A stretch of 64,000 nt of DNA from Chitinophagaceae bacterium. GTDB taxonomy: Bacteria; Bacteroidota; Bacteroidia; Chitinophagales; Chitinophagaceae. A program made the position numbers and the translations under genes. The DNA is taken from positions 1-64,000 of the forward strand of contig JAIEMK010000016.1 in assembly GCA_019752295.1 (NCBI GenBank), given 5' to 3'. Below the pieces are notes generated by a model. It was not told the DNA's origin. It saw nothing but the letters and a program-made list of their open reading frames with translations, and did not search any database. Shown here piece by piece: positions 55,237 to 63,321 of this stretch. The stretch's first letter is position 1. Each line of letters starts with the position of its first letter.

Positions 55237-55266
55237 TTGATAATCAAAATAATAAACCTATATTTG
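55237..55266 (+). promoter_or_regulatory. Promoter of the AbiE-type operon
   Basis: TTG (55237-55239), a 19-bp spacer and TATATTTG (55259-55266) match the Bacteroidota promoter consensus. Transcription would start near 55272, leaving a leader of about 39 nt that carries repeats. Confidence 0.6.
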
Positions 55267-55273
55267 TATAATA

Positions 55274-55310
55274 AATAAATATAGTTTATTAATCATTTTT
55301 AGTTTATTAA
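55274..55310. promoter_or_regulatory. Candidate operator of the AbiE-type operon
   Basis: Two direct copies of TAGTTTATTAA (55282-55292 and 55300-55310) have an 18-bp period, and the second abuts the GTG start codon. An inverted repeat AATAAA-TATAG-TTTATT (55274-55290) overlaps the first copy. In the known AbiE system the antitoxin AbiEi represses its own promoter through repeats, so binding by the 332-residue protein is likely. Confidence 0.5.
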
Positions 55311-56309
55311 GTGACTGAGCTTGAACAATATATCGCACAAGTAAGCGGAGAGGAAGTAAGGATCAAACCTGTTTCGGACGCCAAGCGTATGCTGCCTTTT
55401 TACATAGGGGAGGCGTATAATTTCGGCGTTGTGGACATCTACCAGCACCGATTTTTTCTGGCGCAATTAAAAGGAGAGGAGGAGTTTACCGTGGGACAGT
55501 TGCGCAAGCAGGCAGATCTGATCAGCAAGCAACTTCTCGTTCAGGTGATCCTGGTACTGCCGAATGTGGATGCCATAACCCGCAGCCGCTTGGTGGAACA
55601 AAAGGTCAATTTCATCTGTCCCGGAAAGCAGATGTTCATTCCCTATCTTTTCCTGGATCTCAGGGAGCAGTTTGAAGAAAAAGGAAGGAAAACAGAAAGT
55701 CAGACCCTGCTCCCTTCTGCACAGCTTATCCTGCTGCATTATCTGTATGACCTGGCAAAAAAATCAGTAGGCAGTATCACATCCTTCAAAGAGCTCGCAT
55801 CTGAGCTTGAATACTCGCCGATGGCGATCACCAAAGCCGCAGCCGAACTGGAGCGATATGAGCTGTGCACCGTTGGCGGAACGAAGGAGAAAACGCTACT
55901 GTTTGCGGGAGATAAAAAAACGTTTTGGGAAAAATGCAAACCTTTTCTTAGCTCTCCCGTTCAGAAGACGGTATACGTCGATCTTTTACCTGAGATGGAA
56001 CTTGTACGCGCAGGAGAGTATGCCTTGTCTTTTTACAGCGATCTAAATCCCAGTGATCAGCCAGTGTATGCAATAGGTAAGTTCCATTTTCAATACCTGC
56101 AGAAAAGTGGCGGCATACCTGAACAGTTCGAACGAGAAGGGAAATACAAGCTAGAGATCTGGAAATACCAGCCTGAGGTGTTGCTACGTAAAAGCGAATG
56201 GGAAAATAATGTTGATCCCCTTTCACTGTATTTGAGCCTCCAGCACATCAGGGATGAAAGGGTACAACTTGCATTGGATCAAATGGAACAAAAATTTATT
56301 TATGGTTGA
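55311..56309 (+). CDS. AbiEi-like antitoxin / winged-helix regulator
   Basis: 332 residues starting with GTG. The N-terminal half (about 1-120) has mixed alpha/beta character (VVDIYQHRFFLAQLKGEEE, LLVQVILVLPNV). A winged helix-turn-helix of MarR type follows at about 160-205 (ITSFKELASELEYSPMAITKAAAELERYELCTV), then a C-terminal domain with SLYLSLQHIRDERVQLALDQMEQKF. It overlaps the nucleotidyltransferase gene by 8 bp. Position and C-terminus fit an antitoxin of a type IV system, although the helix-turn-helix is central and not N-terminal as in the classic AbiEi. Codon use is more G+C-rich than in core genes. Confidence 0.7.
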   Translation: MTELEQYIAQVSGEEVRIKPVSDAKRMLPFYIGEAYNFGVVDIYQHRFFLAQLKGEEEFTVGQLRKQADLISKQLLVQVILVLPNVDAITRSRLVEQKVNFICPGKQMFIPYLFLDLREQFEEKGRKTESQTLLPSAQLILLHYLYDLAKKSVGSITSFKELASELEYSPMAITKAAAELERYELCTVGGTKEKTLLFAGDKKTFWEKCKPFLSSPVQKTVYVDLLPEMELVRAGEYALSFYSDLNPSDQPVYAIGKFHFQYLQKSGGIPEQFEREGKYKLEIWKYQPEVLLRKSEWENNVDPLSLYLSLQHIRDERVQLALDQMEQKFIYG

Positions 56310-57078
56310 GGGATGGGATATATTTAGAAAATATCTGGCGGATTTCCCAGACAGTTACGTTATCATCGGCGGTACGGCAATGCAGAACGCATTAGATGTT
56401 GCACCTAATAACCCGCGCAACACTACCGATATCGACATGGTACTTGTGGTGGATGTGATTGATGAAAAATTCATGGACGCGTTCTGGACAATGATCATAG
56501 ATGGCGAATACCTGTCGCACCAGAATGTTGAAGGCGATAAAAAACAATACTGGCGATTCAAAGGACCGCAGGCAAAAGGTTTTCCGGCGGAGATCGAAAT
56601 TTTCTCTGGCAAACTCGAACTGACTTTCCCGTTGATGGACGGCGCAAAATTTACACCCATACCAGCGAATGGTGATGTACCCAGCTTGTCTGCGATACTG
56701 ATGGATCAAGACTATTATGACTTCCTGAACGCTAACCACGTTATCAGGGATGATGTCAAACTTGCGAATATCTATGCGCTGATCTGCCTGAAGGCAAAAG
56801 CCTGGCTCGACTTACGTGAACGCAAAAAGAAGGGTGAGGATATCGATAAAAAGAAAATTTCCAAACACAAAAACGATGTGTTCCGCCTGACTGCATTAAT
56901 CGCACCTGATACGTTGATCGCTGTACCAGACGGGATCAAAGCAGACCTCGCATGGTTTGCTGACGAAGTGCAGGCAGAGCTTCCAGAAGGCGTGTTGTAC
57001 AAGGAGATGGGGATGGGGGCGATCCAATCGGAGAAGGTGCTGGTATTGTTACGAAGTGCATTCGGGATTGTGAGTTAA
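56302..57078 (+). CDS. AbiEii/AbiGii-type nucleotidyltransferase toxin
   Basis: 258 residues from ATG 56302, which overlaps the antitoxin stop by 8 bp. The nucleotidyltransferase core is clear: IIGGTAMQNAL with GGTA at 23-26 and TTDIDMVLVV with the metal-binding Asp43 and Asp45. Positively charged helices follow (KAWLDLRERKKKGEDIDKKK). Such toxins add nucleotides to tRNA or a related target and halt growth until the antitoxin restores control. Anti-phage abortive infection is the known role of the AbiE pair. The assignment here rests on motif and operon structure. Confidence 0.82.
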   Translation: MVEGWDIFRKYLADFPDSYVIIGGTAMQNALDVAPNNPRNTTDIDMVLVVDVIDEKFMDAFWTMIIDGEYLSHQNVEGDKKQYWRFKGPQAKGFPAEIEIFSGKLELTFPLMDGAKFTPIPANGDVPSLSAILMDQDYYDFLNANHVIRDDVKLANIYALICLKAKAWLDLRERKKKGEDIDKKKISKHKNDVFRLTALIAPDTLIAVPDGIKADLAWFADEVQAELPEGVLYKEMGMGAIQSEKVLVLLRSAFGIVS

Positions 57079-57108
57079 GTAAATAAATTACAACGGATCA
57101 AATTGAAA

Positions 57109-57320
57109 ATGATGTCCGGTAATGAAAAGCTTAAAAAGTTAGAGGAATTAGCATATCTCCCACCATTGATTTGGTGTTTTCAGTTTATGAGTATGTTCTT
57201 GGTTATAAGCGCTCTTCAATCCGCCAAAACTATGTTTATAAGGTGGTCATTGCAATCGGATTTTGCACCAGTAACCCAACTTTTGGCGTAAAATTGCTTG
57301 AAATGCTACGAAATCGTTGA
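57109..57320 (+). pseudogene. Possible frameshifted remnant of a small protein gene
   Basis: This 313-bp gap before the SIR2 gene has no intact gene. From ATG 57109 or 57112 one frame gives MSGNEKLKKLEELAYLPP and then turns into low-quality hydrophobic sequence. From about 57147 the next frame reads plausibly as protein (IDLVFSVYEYVLGYKRSSIR, then VVIAIGFCTSNPTFGVKLLE) to a TGA at 57318-57320. Joined by one frameshift they would give a protein of about 70 residues. I do not know the family, and chance cannot be excluded. The rest of the gap (57321-57391) holds only an A-rich stretch and a weak TAGTTTTA element. Confidence 0.3.
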
Positions 57321-57391
57321 GAATCAAACGATAAAATCTAATAGAAAAACGTCTTCAGAATCGGTAGTTTTACCACCATATTTAAGCTGGA

Positions 57392-58501
57392 ATGGCAGAA
57401 GAGCTTTTGACACCGGAAGAACTGGAACAAAACAAATCAAACCGGAAAAAACTATTTGCATTGATCGATTCGAAAAATGCTATCCTGATGGCAGGTAGTG
57501 GGTGTACGGCTACGCTGTATCCACCCTGGAAAGCATTTCTAGATATCCTCGAAAATAAGGCCCTTGCTATTGACCCCGCTTTTTCCGGGTCGAAGGAAGA
57601 TTACCTAGGTTTTGCAAGTAAGGTTAAGCAGTGTATCGGGCCGAACCGCTATGAAGCATTGCTGCATGAGGAATTTAAACCGAGAGATAAGACGCATGAG
57701 CCTTTTCATGTAACACTTTGTAGCCTGCCTTTTAAAGGGTTTGTTACGACCAATTATGATTCCGTACTTGAATCAGCGTTGAATACGATTTATCATAATC
57801 CAGAAAACTGGCTTTGCCTTGATAATGGAAGTAAGCGCACAATATTTGAATTCATTCGTTCGCTTGATGAGCCCAGTCCGGGAAGTAAGCGAGTGCTCCA
57901 TCTTCATGGTCGTTACAATATCTCCAAGAGTATCGTATTGTGTGAAGAAGAATACCAGGAGAAATACGGATTCTCGATCAAGGAAAAGGAACGTTCTATT
58001 TATGAAGAGATCAGGGCAGGAAATCTTTCCGAGGAACATTTCAATGAACTACTTCTGATGTTCGGCTATGAGTGGCCGATTCACCGAAAAATGGTGTGGT
58101 CATTATTGGCAACAAGACGAGTGGTATTCATGGGATTCAGTATGAATGATCCATATTTCATACGCATGTTTCAATTCGTCAGTGACGACGTGAGCCCTTA
58201 TGATTCTGATACGCATTTCCTTGTATTACGGTTCACCAAAAACAACAAGGATCAAACCATGAAATTCGCAAGTGATTTAAAAGAACGTTATGGTATAGAA
58301 ACGGTACTTTACCAAGACGATGAAAATTATAAAGGTTTTGAAAATTTTATTTCGGAAATGGGTAATGAGATTATCCCTACGCCGAAGGCGGATCATGGAA
58401 CAGATGCAACCGTAAAATCAATTCAAACAAAAAACGGAAGTGAGGAAATCACAAAGGAGCTTCTTGCATTAAGTAAAAAGCAATTAGAAAATGAAGATTA
58501 A
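57392..58501 (+). CDS. SIR2-family NADase-like defence effector
   Basis: 369 residues. The SIR2_2 fold is seen in order: NAD-binding ILMAGSGCTATLYPPWKAFL with AGSGCT at 34-39, FVTTNYDSVLESAL with the catalytic Asn121, VLHLHGRYN with the catalytic His172, and VVFMGFSMNDPYF at about 244-256. Anti-phage SIR2 proteins of this type destroy NAD+ when triggered; they are not protein deacetylases. A C-terminal tail of about 45 residues is polar and may bind the partner. The stop overlaps the next gene by 11 bp, showing tight coupling. No zinc-binding Cys pairs are present, as usual for this group. Confidence 0.88.
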   Translation: MAEELLTPEELEQNKSNRKKLFALIDSKNAILMAGSGCTATLYPPWKAFLDILENKALAIDPAFSGSKEDYLGFASKVKQCIGPNRYEALLHEEFKPRDKTHEPFHVTLCSLPFKGFVTTNYDSVLESALNTIYHNPENWLCLDNGSKRTIFEFIRSLDEPSPGSKRVLHLHGRYNISKSIVLCEEEYQEKYGFSIKEKERSIYEEIRAGNLSEEHFNELLLMFGYEWPIHRKMVWSLLATRRVVFMGFSMNDPYFIRMFQFVSDDVSPYDSDTHFLVLRFTKNNKDQTMKFASDLKERYGIETVLYQDDENYKGFENFISEMGNEIIPTPKADHGTDATVKSIQTKNGSEEITKELLALSKKQLENED

Positions 58502-61500
58502 CCGTCAATACCTTTTAGGGGAACTTACCGAGTTTGCGCTGGAAGCAAGTGGTCTTGTAGTCGGCAAACCAGGTATCGGCAAAAGCTATATACTTAAGCA
58601 GCTAAGTCGAGCGCTTAATGAAAGATCTGTTGTATCTCTTTTGATCAGGATCGATAATTTGGTGGATGGGTCTGATGAATCACTACAGCGTGAACTTAAT
58701 TTAAGCAATGATTGGATCTCCACTTTGAGTCAAGTCAAAATAGATGATGAGCAAAAGGCTGTTCTCATTTTTGATGCCTTCGATGCCGCTCGTGATGAAA
58801 GATTCCGCAAGGAAATCTTGAGCCAGATAAGGCGGGCAAAAAGAGAATTGTCTGAAAAATGGAACATCATTGTCAGCGTGCGCACCTATGATGCCAACAA
58901 ATCACCAGAATTGATGCGTTTGTTTCCTTGGAATGAATTAGACGAGGAGGTGGTGAGTTGCAGGAAACTTGAGGTGCGTGAGCTCATGGATGAAGAGATT
59001 GCATCTGCTGTAGAAGGAAATAAACCCTTGGAGATTTTTTGCACTGAAGCTTCTTCTGAACTTAAAGAGATATTACGCGTTCCTTTTTTTCTTGTGCTGG
59101 CAGACAAGATCATTTCTTTTAATAACGGGAGTAATATTGAAGAAGCAAAAGGTTATAGGTCGGAGATACAGCTCCTAAATAAGTACTGGGAAAATAAACT
59201 AGTGCATATTGATAAGAATGTTGCTGTAGAAACGATTTTGCGTAGCCTTATTCAGTTGCTTGTTACCAACCGTAGCTTGAACTGTTCGAAGCAGTCCTTC
59301 CTCGATTCCAACCTATTAATGGACACTTCCTCGTTAGAGTATCTGCGGAGTGAAAATGTATTAGAAGATATTTCTGTCAACAAAAACAGGATTTCTTTCT
59401 CGCATAATATTCTCTTCGATTATGCAGTCAGCAGATATAGCCTTTCGGAAGATTATTCCGATTTCCTTCGTTTTGCCAGAGAGGATCTAACCAGACCTTT
59501 TTTTCTTCGACCCAGCTTCTTGTATTTCTTTACTTCTCTTTGGTATCAAAACCGACCAGTTTTCTGGGAGATGTACTGGAGAATAGCAGATGAGACAGAT
59601 AAGGAATTGAGGTTATTTCACAGATTGGTGTTAAATGGAATTACGGCATCAGAATACACAACCATAGAGGACCTGCATCCTATACTTTCAGTAATCGATG
59701 ACAACAATCGAATACTAAATATCCGTAACCTCTTGCAGTCGATCCGCTTTATGCAACAACCTCGTTCGGCCGGACAATCTGCTTTACTACTTCAGTTGTC
59801 AAAAAAACTTGAGGAAGCTTATTTGTTTGAATTTGCTTTTCTTCTCGATGAGTTCATTAAGGAAAATAACCAGTCGCAAAATTGCGAGAATGAGGGTGAA
59901 TCAGCACGCAACCTGTTGAACTATATACTGGATCATAGGTCTACTGGCAATAAGCCATTCCTCGACCGTATCGGGGCAACGCGAGGTATAGAACTTGTCT
60001 CTAAAACATACCAGACAAACAATGCAGAATCAAAGGCAGGACTTACCCGTGTGTTAGATCTTCTTGCAGAACCTGATTTTGAGATTTGGTATTTTTCTAA
60101 TCTATCAGAGAATGTTAAACACCTTCTTCCATTAGACGCGGAATTTGTAGCTGAGATTTATTTATGCATTTTTAAACATAGTGAGAGCGATGAAAGCAGA
60201 ACCCAGATGGGGGGAACTGTGCTGATGAGTTTTACAAGCACGCGCAAGCAGGATTTTGAGATGTGTCATTACAGGCTTGAGCAGTACTTTCCAAACTTTA
60301 TGCAAACTGCTCCCCGTCTGGCACTCCCTGTTGGACTGACAATTGCCAATGACTATATAATTATGGACAGATCACGTTTCTATGAAAATATAGAACGTGT
60401 TCCCTTTATGTACGGCAACATCCAGTGCGTTTATATAATAGATTTTTCATCTATCTGGAACGAAAGCATACATTATCATAAACCTGCGGACTTGATCAAT
60501 AGGGTTCTTGCTTATATAGAAGAGCAACTTGAGAAACAGGCTGATGATGGAATTCAATTGCTAAAGGATTACATTCAGTATGCGTTGGTTGGATATTCAT
60601 GGAAACAATTGCTAGCTCTTGTCGCAAGGCATCCGAAGGCACTGGCGGATTTTGTGTATCCTCTTTTGATAACGCCAACACTGTTAACTGGACCAGATAC
60701 TTCTTATGAAGCAAGGGTATGTATTGAAGAGTGTGTTTCGTTTTTTACCGATGAACAGGTGAGACATCTCGAAGAATTAATATGGGCGAGTTATGATGAC
60801 CAAAAAGAATTTACTATTAGACAAGCTTTGTCACGTATACCTGCAGAGAGATTACAACTAGTAAAATCTCAGGAGTTTATTGCAGAAGGTGGAGCAAAGG
60901 AGAATGAACGTGGATTCCAAAGTCATTTTTCTTCTGAGACTTACACGACCGATATGTGGCTGACTGATCAGGGTGTGGATGTTGAAGCACCTGAGAATCG
61001 CTCGCTGCTTGACACATCACGGAAACTAGAAGCGTTTAATAATCAGTGGATGAACCATACGCCACCTGTTGAGCCGGTAAGGGAAGTGCTACCTTATGCA
61101 AAAACTATTCTTGAAAAGGTAACTGCTACCGGTAACATGTTGCCAAAAGATCTAATCCAGTCTGTATTGCGGGAGGCTATTAAAGCCCTTGCTATGGCGG
61201 CCAAAATATTAGAGCATCTGGTAAGAGACGAGATTGATTTGGTAAATGAAGGAGTTAAATACGGATACGGTATTGTAACAGTAGCTGATGATGAAGACAG
61301 ATTCAATACGTCGCCTGCAAGGGGCTGGTCACCTACGCCGCGAAACGAGGCAGCAGATGCGCTGGTGCATCTTTATATCTTTGAGCAAAGCGAAAATAAC
61401 TTGCAGTTACTGGAAGATGCCGTAAAAAACGGCAATTCGGTTGTTCGGTACAATGCAGTAAGAAATATCGTGTTGTTGGCTGATCACCAGTATGCTGTAT

Positions 61501-62444
61501 ACTGGAAGTTGATTACCGATCGACTTGCAGAAGAAACTGATTCATTTACTTATGCGATACTGATTGGCAACCTGAAATTTTATCCACCTGACATACAACA
61601 GCAGGCACCTGAAATACTTAACCTGATAGAAGCAAAAGAAGAAGTGTTTATTTCCAATACTACCTTTCTTGAAGAGTACATTAAGCTTTTGTTGTGGATG
61701 ATGCAACGCCATAAAATTCCTATTGCTTCAAAAAAATTATGGAATGCATATTCGAACCCTTCGTTCTGCAGAAATATCATCTTCACTATGTTTGAAAGAA
61801 TGCATCCTTCTTTTCCTGATAATGATTATGTAGGTAATCCTGAACTATACAAAGAGCAGATTGATATCATCCTTCATTATGCTGACAAGGCAAGCGAGGA
61901 ACTGAAGTCCTTTTTTAACCAAGCGGCACAACCAGATAATCCGGAACTGAAAGGCATGTTTACTATCCTTGACGAGATTATCCTGCGTATCTATTTTCAA
62001 CTGGATGCAAAGCGGTTAGGTAATTCAGGTCATTCATTACCAGTTAATCAAGAAAATAGGAAACATTTTTATTTCAGGATTAAACCTGTTTATGAAAAAA
62101 TCATCACCCTTTCTGGCTCTATTCCCAGCGGTGGCATGATAACAGGTCATACGGCTCATTATTTTATTCAGTCATTGAATCTTATGCTGGCAGACGATCC
62201 GGAGGCTATCCTGGAAATGATCACGACGATTACCACCCTATCACTTGGTTCCGGTTACACTTTCGACTCTTTTGCCATCCAGCAGATGGTAGAACTTACT
62301 GAAAAGCTGCTCGCAGATCACAGAGATCTTCTGCTTAAGGATAAACCATTTAAAAACCTGATCGAACTGTTGGATATTTATATTCAATCCGGTTGGGTGG
62401 ATGCGCTGCAACTATTGTGGAAATTGGATGAGGTGTTTAAATAA
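58491..62444 (+). CDS. STAND/NACHT-like P-loop ATPase with helical repeats, partner of the SIR2 protein
   Basis: 1317 residues. Walker A GKPGIGKS at 25-32, Walker B AVLIFDAFDAARD at 90-102 and the sensor-like NIIVSVRTYD at 125-134 make a STAND-type NTPase. RVPFFLVLADKI and FSHNILFDYAVSRY (about 301-314) are typical of the helical part that follows such domains. From about 330 onward the protein is helical, with HEAT-like units near 950-1000 (NEAADALVHLYIF, NSVVRYNAVRNIVLL). This large C-terminal part would be the sensor. No nuclease or protease motif was seen, so the effector is probably the SIR2 partner. I know no named system with this exact two-gene make-up. Confidence 0.8.
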   Translation: MKINRQYLLGELTEFALEASGLVVGKPGIGKSYILKQLSRALNERSVVSLLIRIDNLVDGSDESLQRELNLSNDWISTLSQVKIDDEQKAVLIFDAFDAARDERFRKEILSQIRRAKRELSEKWNIIVSVRTYDANKSPELMRLFPWNELDEEVVSCRKLEVRELMDEEIASAVEGNKPLEIFCTEASSELKEILRVPFFLVLADKIISFNNGSNIEEAKGYRSEIQLLNKYWENKLVHIDKNVAVETILRSLIQLLVTNRSLNCSKQSFLDSNLLMDTSSLEYLRSENVLEDISVNKNRISFSHNILFDYAVSRYSLSEDYSDFLRFAREDLTRPFFLRPSFLYFFTSLWYQNRPVFWEMYWRIADETDKELRLFHRLVLNGITASEYTTIEDLHPILSVIDDNNRILNIRNLLQSIRFMQQPRSAGQSALLLQLSKKLEEAYLFEFAFLLDEFIKENNQSQNCENEGESARNLLNYILDHRSTGNKPFLDRIGATRGIELVSKTYQTNNAESKAGLTRVLDLLAEPDFEIWYFSNLSENVKHLLPLDAEFVAEIYLCIFKHSESDESRTQMGGTVLMSFTSTRKQDFEMCHYRLEQYFPNFMQTAPRLALPVGLTIANDYIIMDRSRFYENIERVPFMYGNIQCVYIIDFSSIWNESIHYHKPADLINRVLAYIEEQLEKQADDGIQLLKDYIQYALVGYSWKQLLALVARHPKALADFVYPLLITPTLLTGPDTSYEARVCIEECVSFFTDEQVRHLEELIWASYDDQKEFTIRQALSRIPAERLQLVKSQEFIAEGGAKENERGFQSHFSSETYTTDMWLTDQGVDVEAPENRSLLDTSRKLEAFNNQWMNHTPPVEPVREVLPYAKTILEKVTATGNMLPKDLIQSVLREAIKALAMAAKILEHLVRDEIDLVNEGVKYGYGIVTVADDEDRFNTSPARGWSPTPRNEAADALVHLYIFEQSENNLQLLEDAVKNGNSVVRYNAVRNIVLLADHQYAVYWKLITDRLAEETDSFTYAILIGNLKFYPPDIQQQAPEILNLIEAKEEVFISNTTFLEEYIKLLLWMMQRHKIPIASKKLWNAYSNPSFCRNIIFTMFERMHPSFPDNDYVGNPELYKEQIDIILHYADKASEELKSFFNQAAQPDNPELKGMFTILDEIILRIYFQLDAKRLGNSGHSLPVNQENRKHFYFRIKPVYEKIITLSGSIPSGGMITGHTAHYFIQSLNLMLADDPEAILEMITTITTLSLGSGYTFDSFAIQQMVELTEKLLADHRDLLLKDKPFKNLIELLDIYIQSGWVDALQLLWKLDEVFK

Positions 62445-62602
62445 GCGAAACAAACATTTGCGAATGTGATGACAAACAATGTTGCAATTGCGATGATGTT
62501 CGTTTTTTCGTAGATTTTATTTTGATGATGCAAGGCTCTGGCCCTCATGTTAACTTAATATGAGAGAATAGGGGGAGGAAATTGTTAAATACAATTTTGC
62601 TT

Positions 62603-63241
62603 TTATTTTTCCGCAATAATGTTTGCCTGCTTGTCTAACGAAAGTTGTTTATCACTTTTGTATAGATTTATATAAATGGCGCCGGGAGTATCATCATAGG
62701 TGTACCTTGGAATATCGTAGTCTGGCTGAATAATAAACCTTCCGTTAGTGTCGATGATGCCATATTTCTGATTGACTGCTGCAGCAATATTTCCCGCATC
62801 ATTAAACTGGTATTCAAAGCGACCAAAAACATGATCGAAGCTTAAGGGTATCGCAAGCTTACCTGTTTTGTCGATAAATCCATATTTGGTTCCTTTAACG
62901 ACACATGCAAGGCCCTGACAAAAGCTATACGCTCTATCATATCCATGAAGGTTAATAACCTGCTGACCTGTTTTATCAATAAAGTAATTTTGGAAACTTA
63001 TGGTTTCAACAAGTGCGAGTCCTTCGCTAAAATCATTTGCAAAGAGATAATTAGCTGCGATAATCTCGTTTCCGCTTGTATCAATAAATCCGTACCTGTC
63101 CCACATACCTTTGACAATATAGGAAGGAAAGCCCCCCACTTTGTATAAATTATTGGATTGAGCTACCCGCAGCATATTTTCTTTTTCATCGAATATGTGC
63201 GCGTATCTGACTTGAATGTGGTGAGGAAAATCGTAAAACAT
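62603..63241 (-). CDS. WG-repeat protein
   Basis: 212 residues built from WG (KWG) repeats: DRYGFIDTSGNEIIAANYLFANDFSEGLALV, KYGFIDKTGKLAIPLSFDHVFGRF and KYGIIDTNGRFIIQPDYD, each about 45 residues. No signal peptide is visible. WG repeats form beta-rich modules of unknown role. It lies between the SIR2/ATPase unit and the AbiH gene, in the AbiH direction with 79 bp between them. A part in defence is only guessed from location. The 158 bp between 62445 and 62602 hold only an imperfect hairpin-like sequence. Confidence 0.85.
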   Translation of the reverse strand: MFYDFPHHIQVRYAHIFDEKENMLRVAQSNNLYKVGGFPSYIVKGMWDRYGFIDTSGNEIIAANYLFANDFSEGLALVETISFQNYFIDKTGQQVINLHGYDRAYSFCQGLACVVKGTKYGFIDKTGKLAIPLSFDHVFGRFEYQFNDAGNIAAAVNQKYGIIDTNGRFIIQPDYDIPRYTYDDTPGAIYINLYKSDKQLSLDKQANIIAEK

Positions 63242-63300
63242 AGTGTGTTTTTTAAGTTGGTTATATTAATGGTAATTTGGTAAACATTTCAATATTCCAG

Positions 63301-63321
63301 ATCATGTTCTTTTAACATGAT
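63301..63321 (-). terminator. 8-bp hairpin directly after the AbiH stop codon
   Basis: ATCATGTT-CTTTT-AACATGAT is a perfect palindrome whose edge touches the AbiH stop codon. There is no T-run on the AbiH strand, so terminator function is uncertain. Confidence 0.4.

Noticed and set aside
57298..57498. A 66-codon plus-strand frame over the start of the SIR2 gene
   Set aside because: It overlaps the SIR2 gene in another frame and shows no homology pattern.
62445..62602. Terminator or small RNA after the ATPase gene
   Set aside because: Only an imperfect hairpin with bulges could be drawn, so the support is too weak for a feature.
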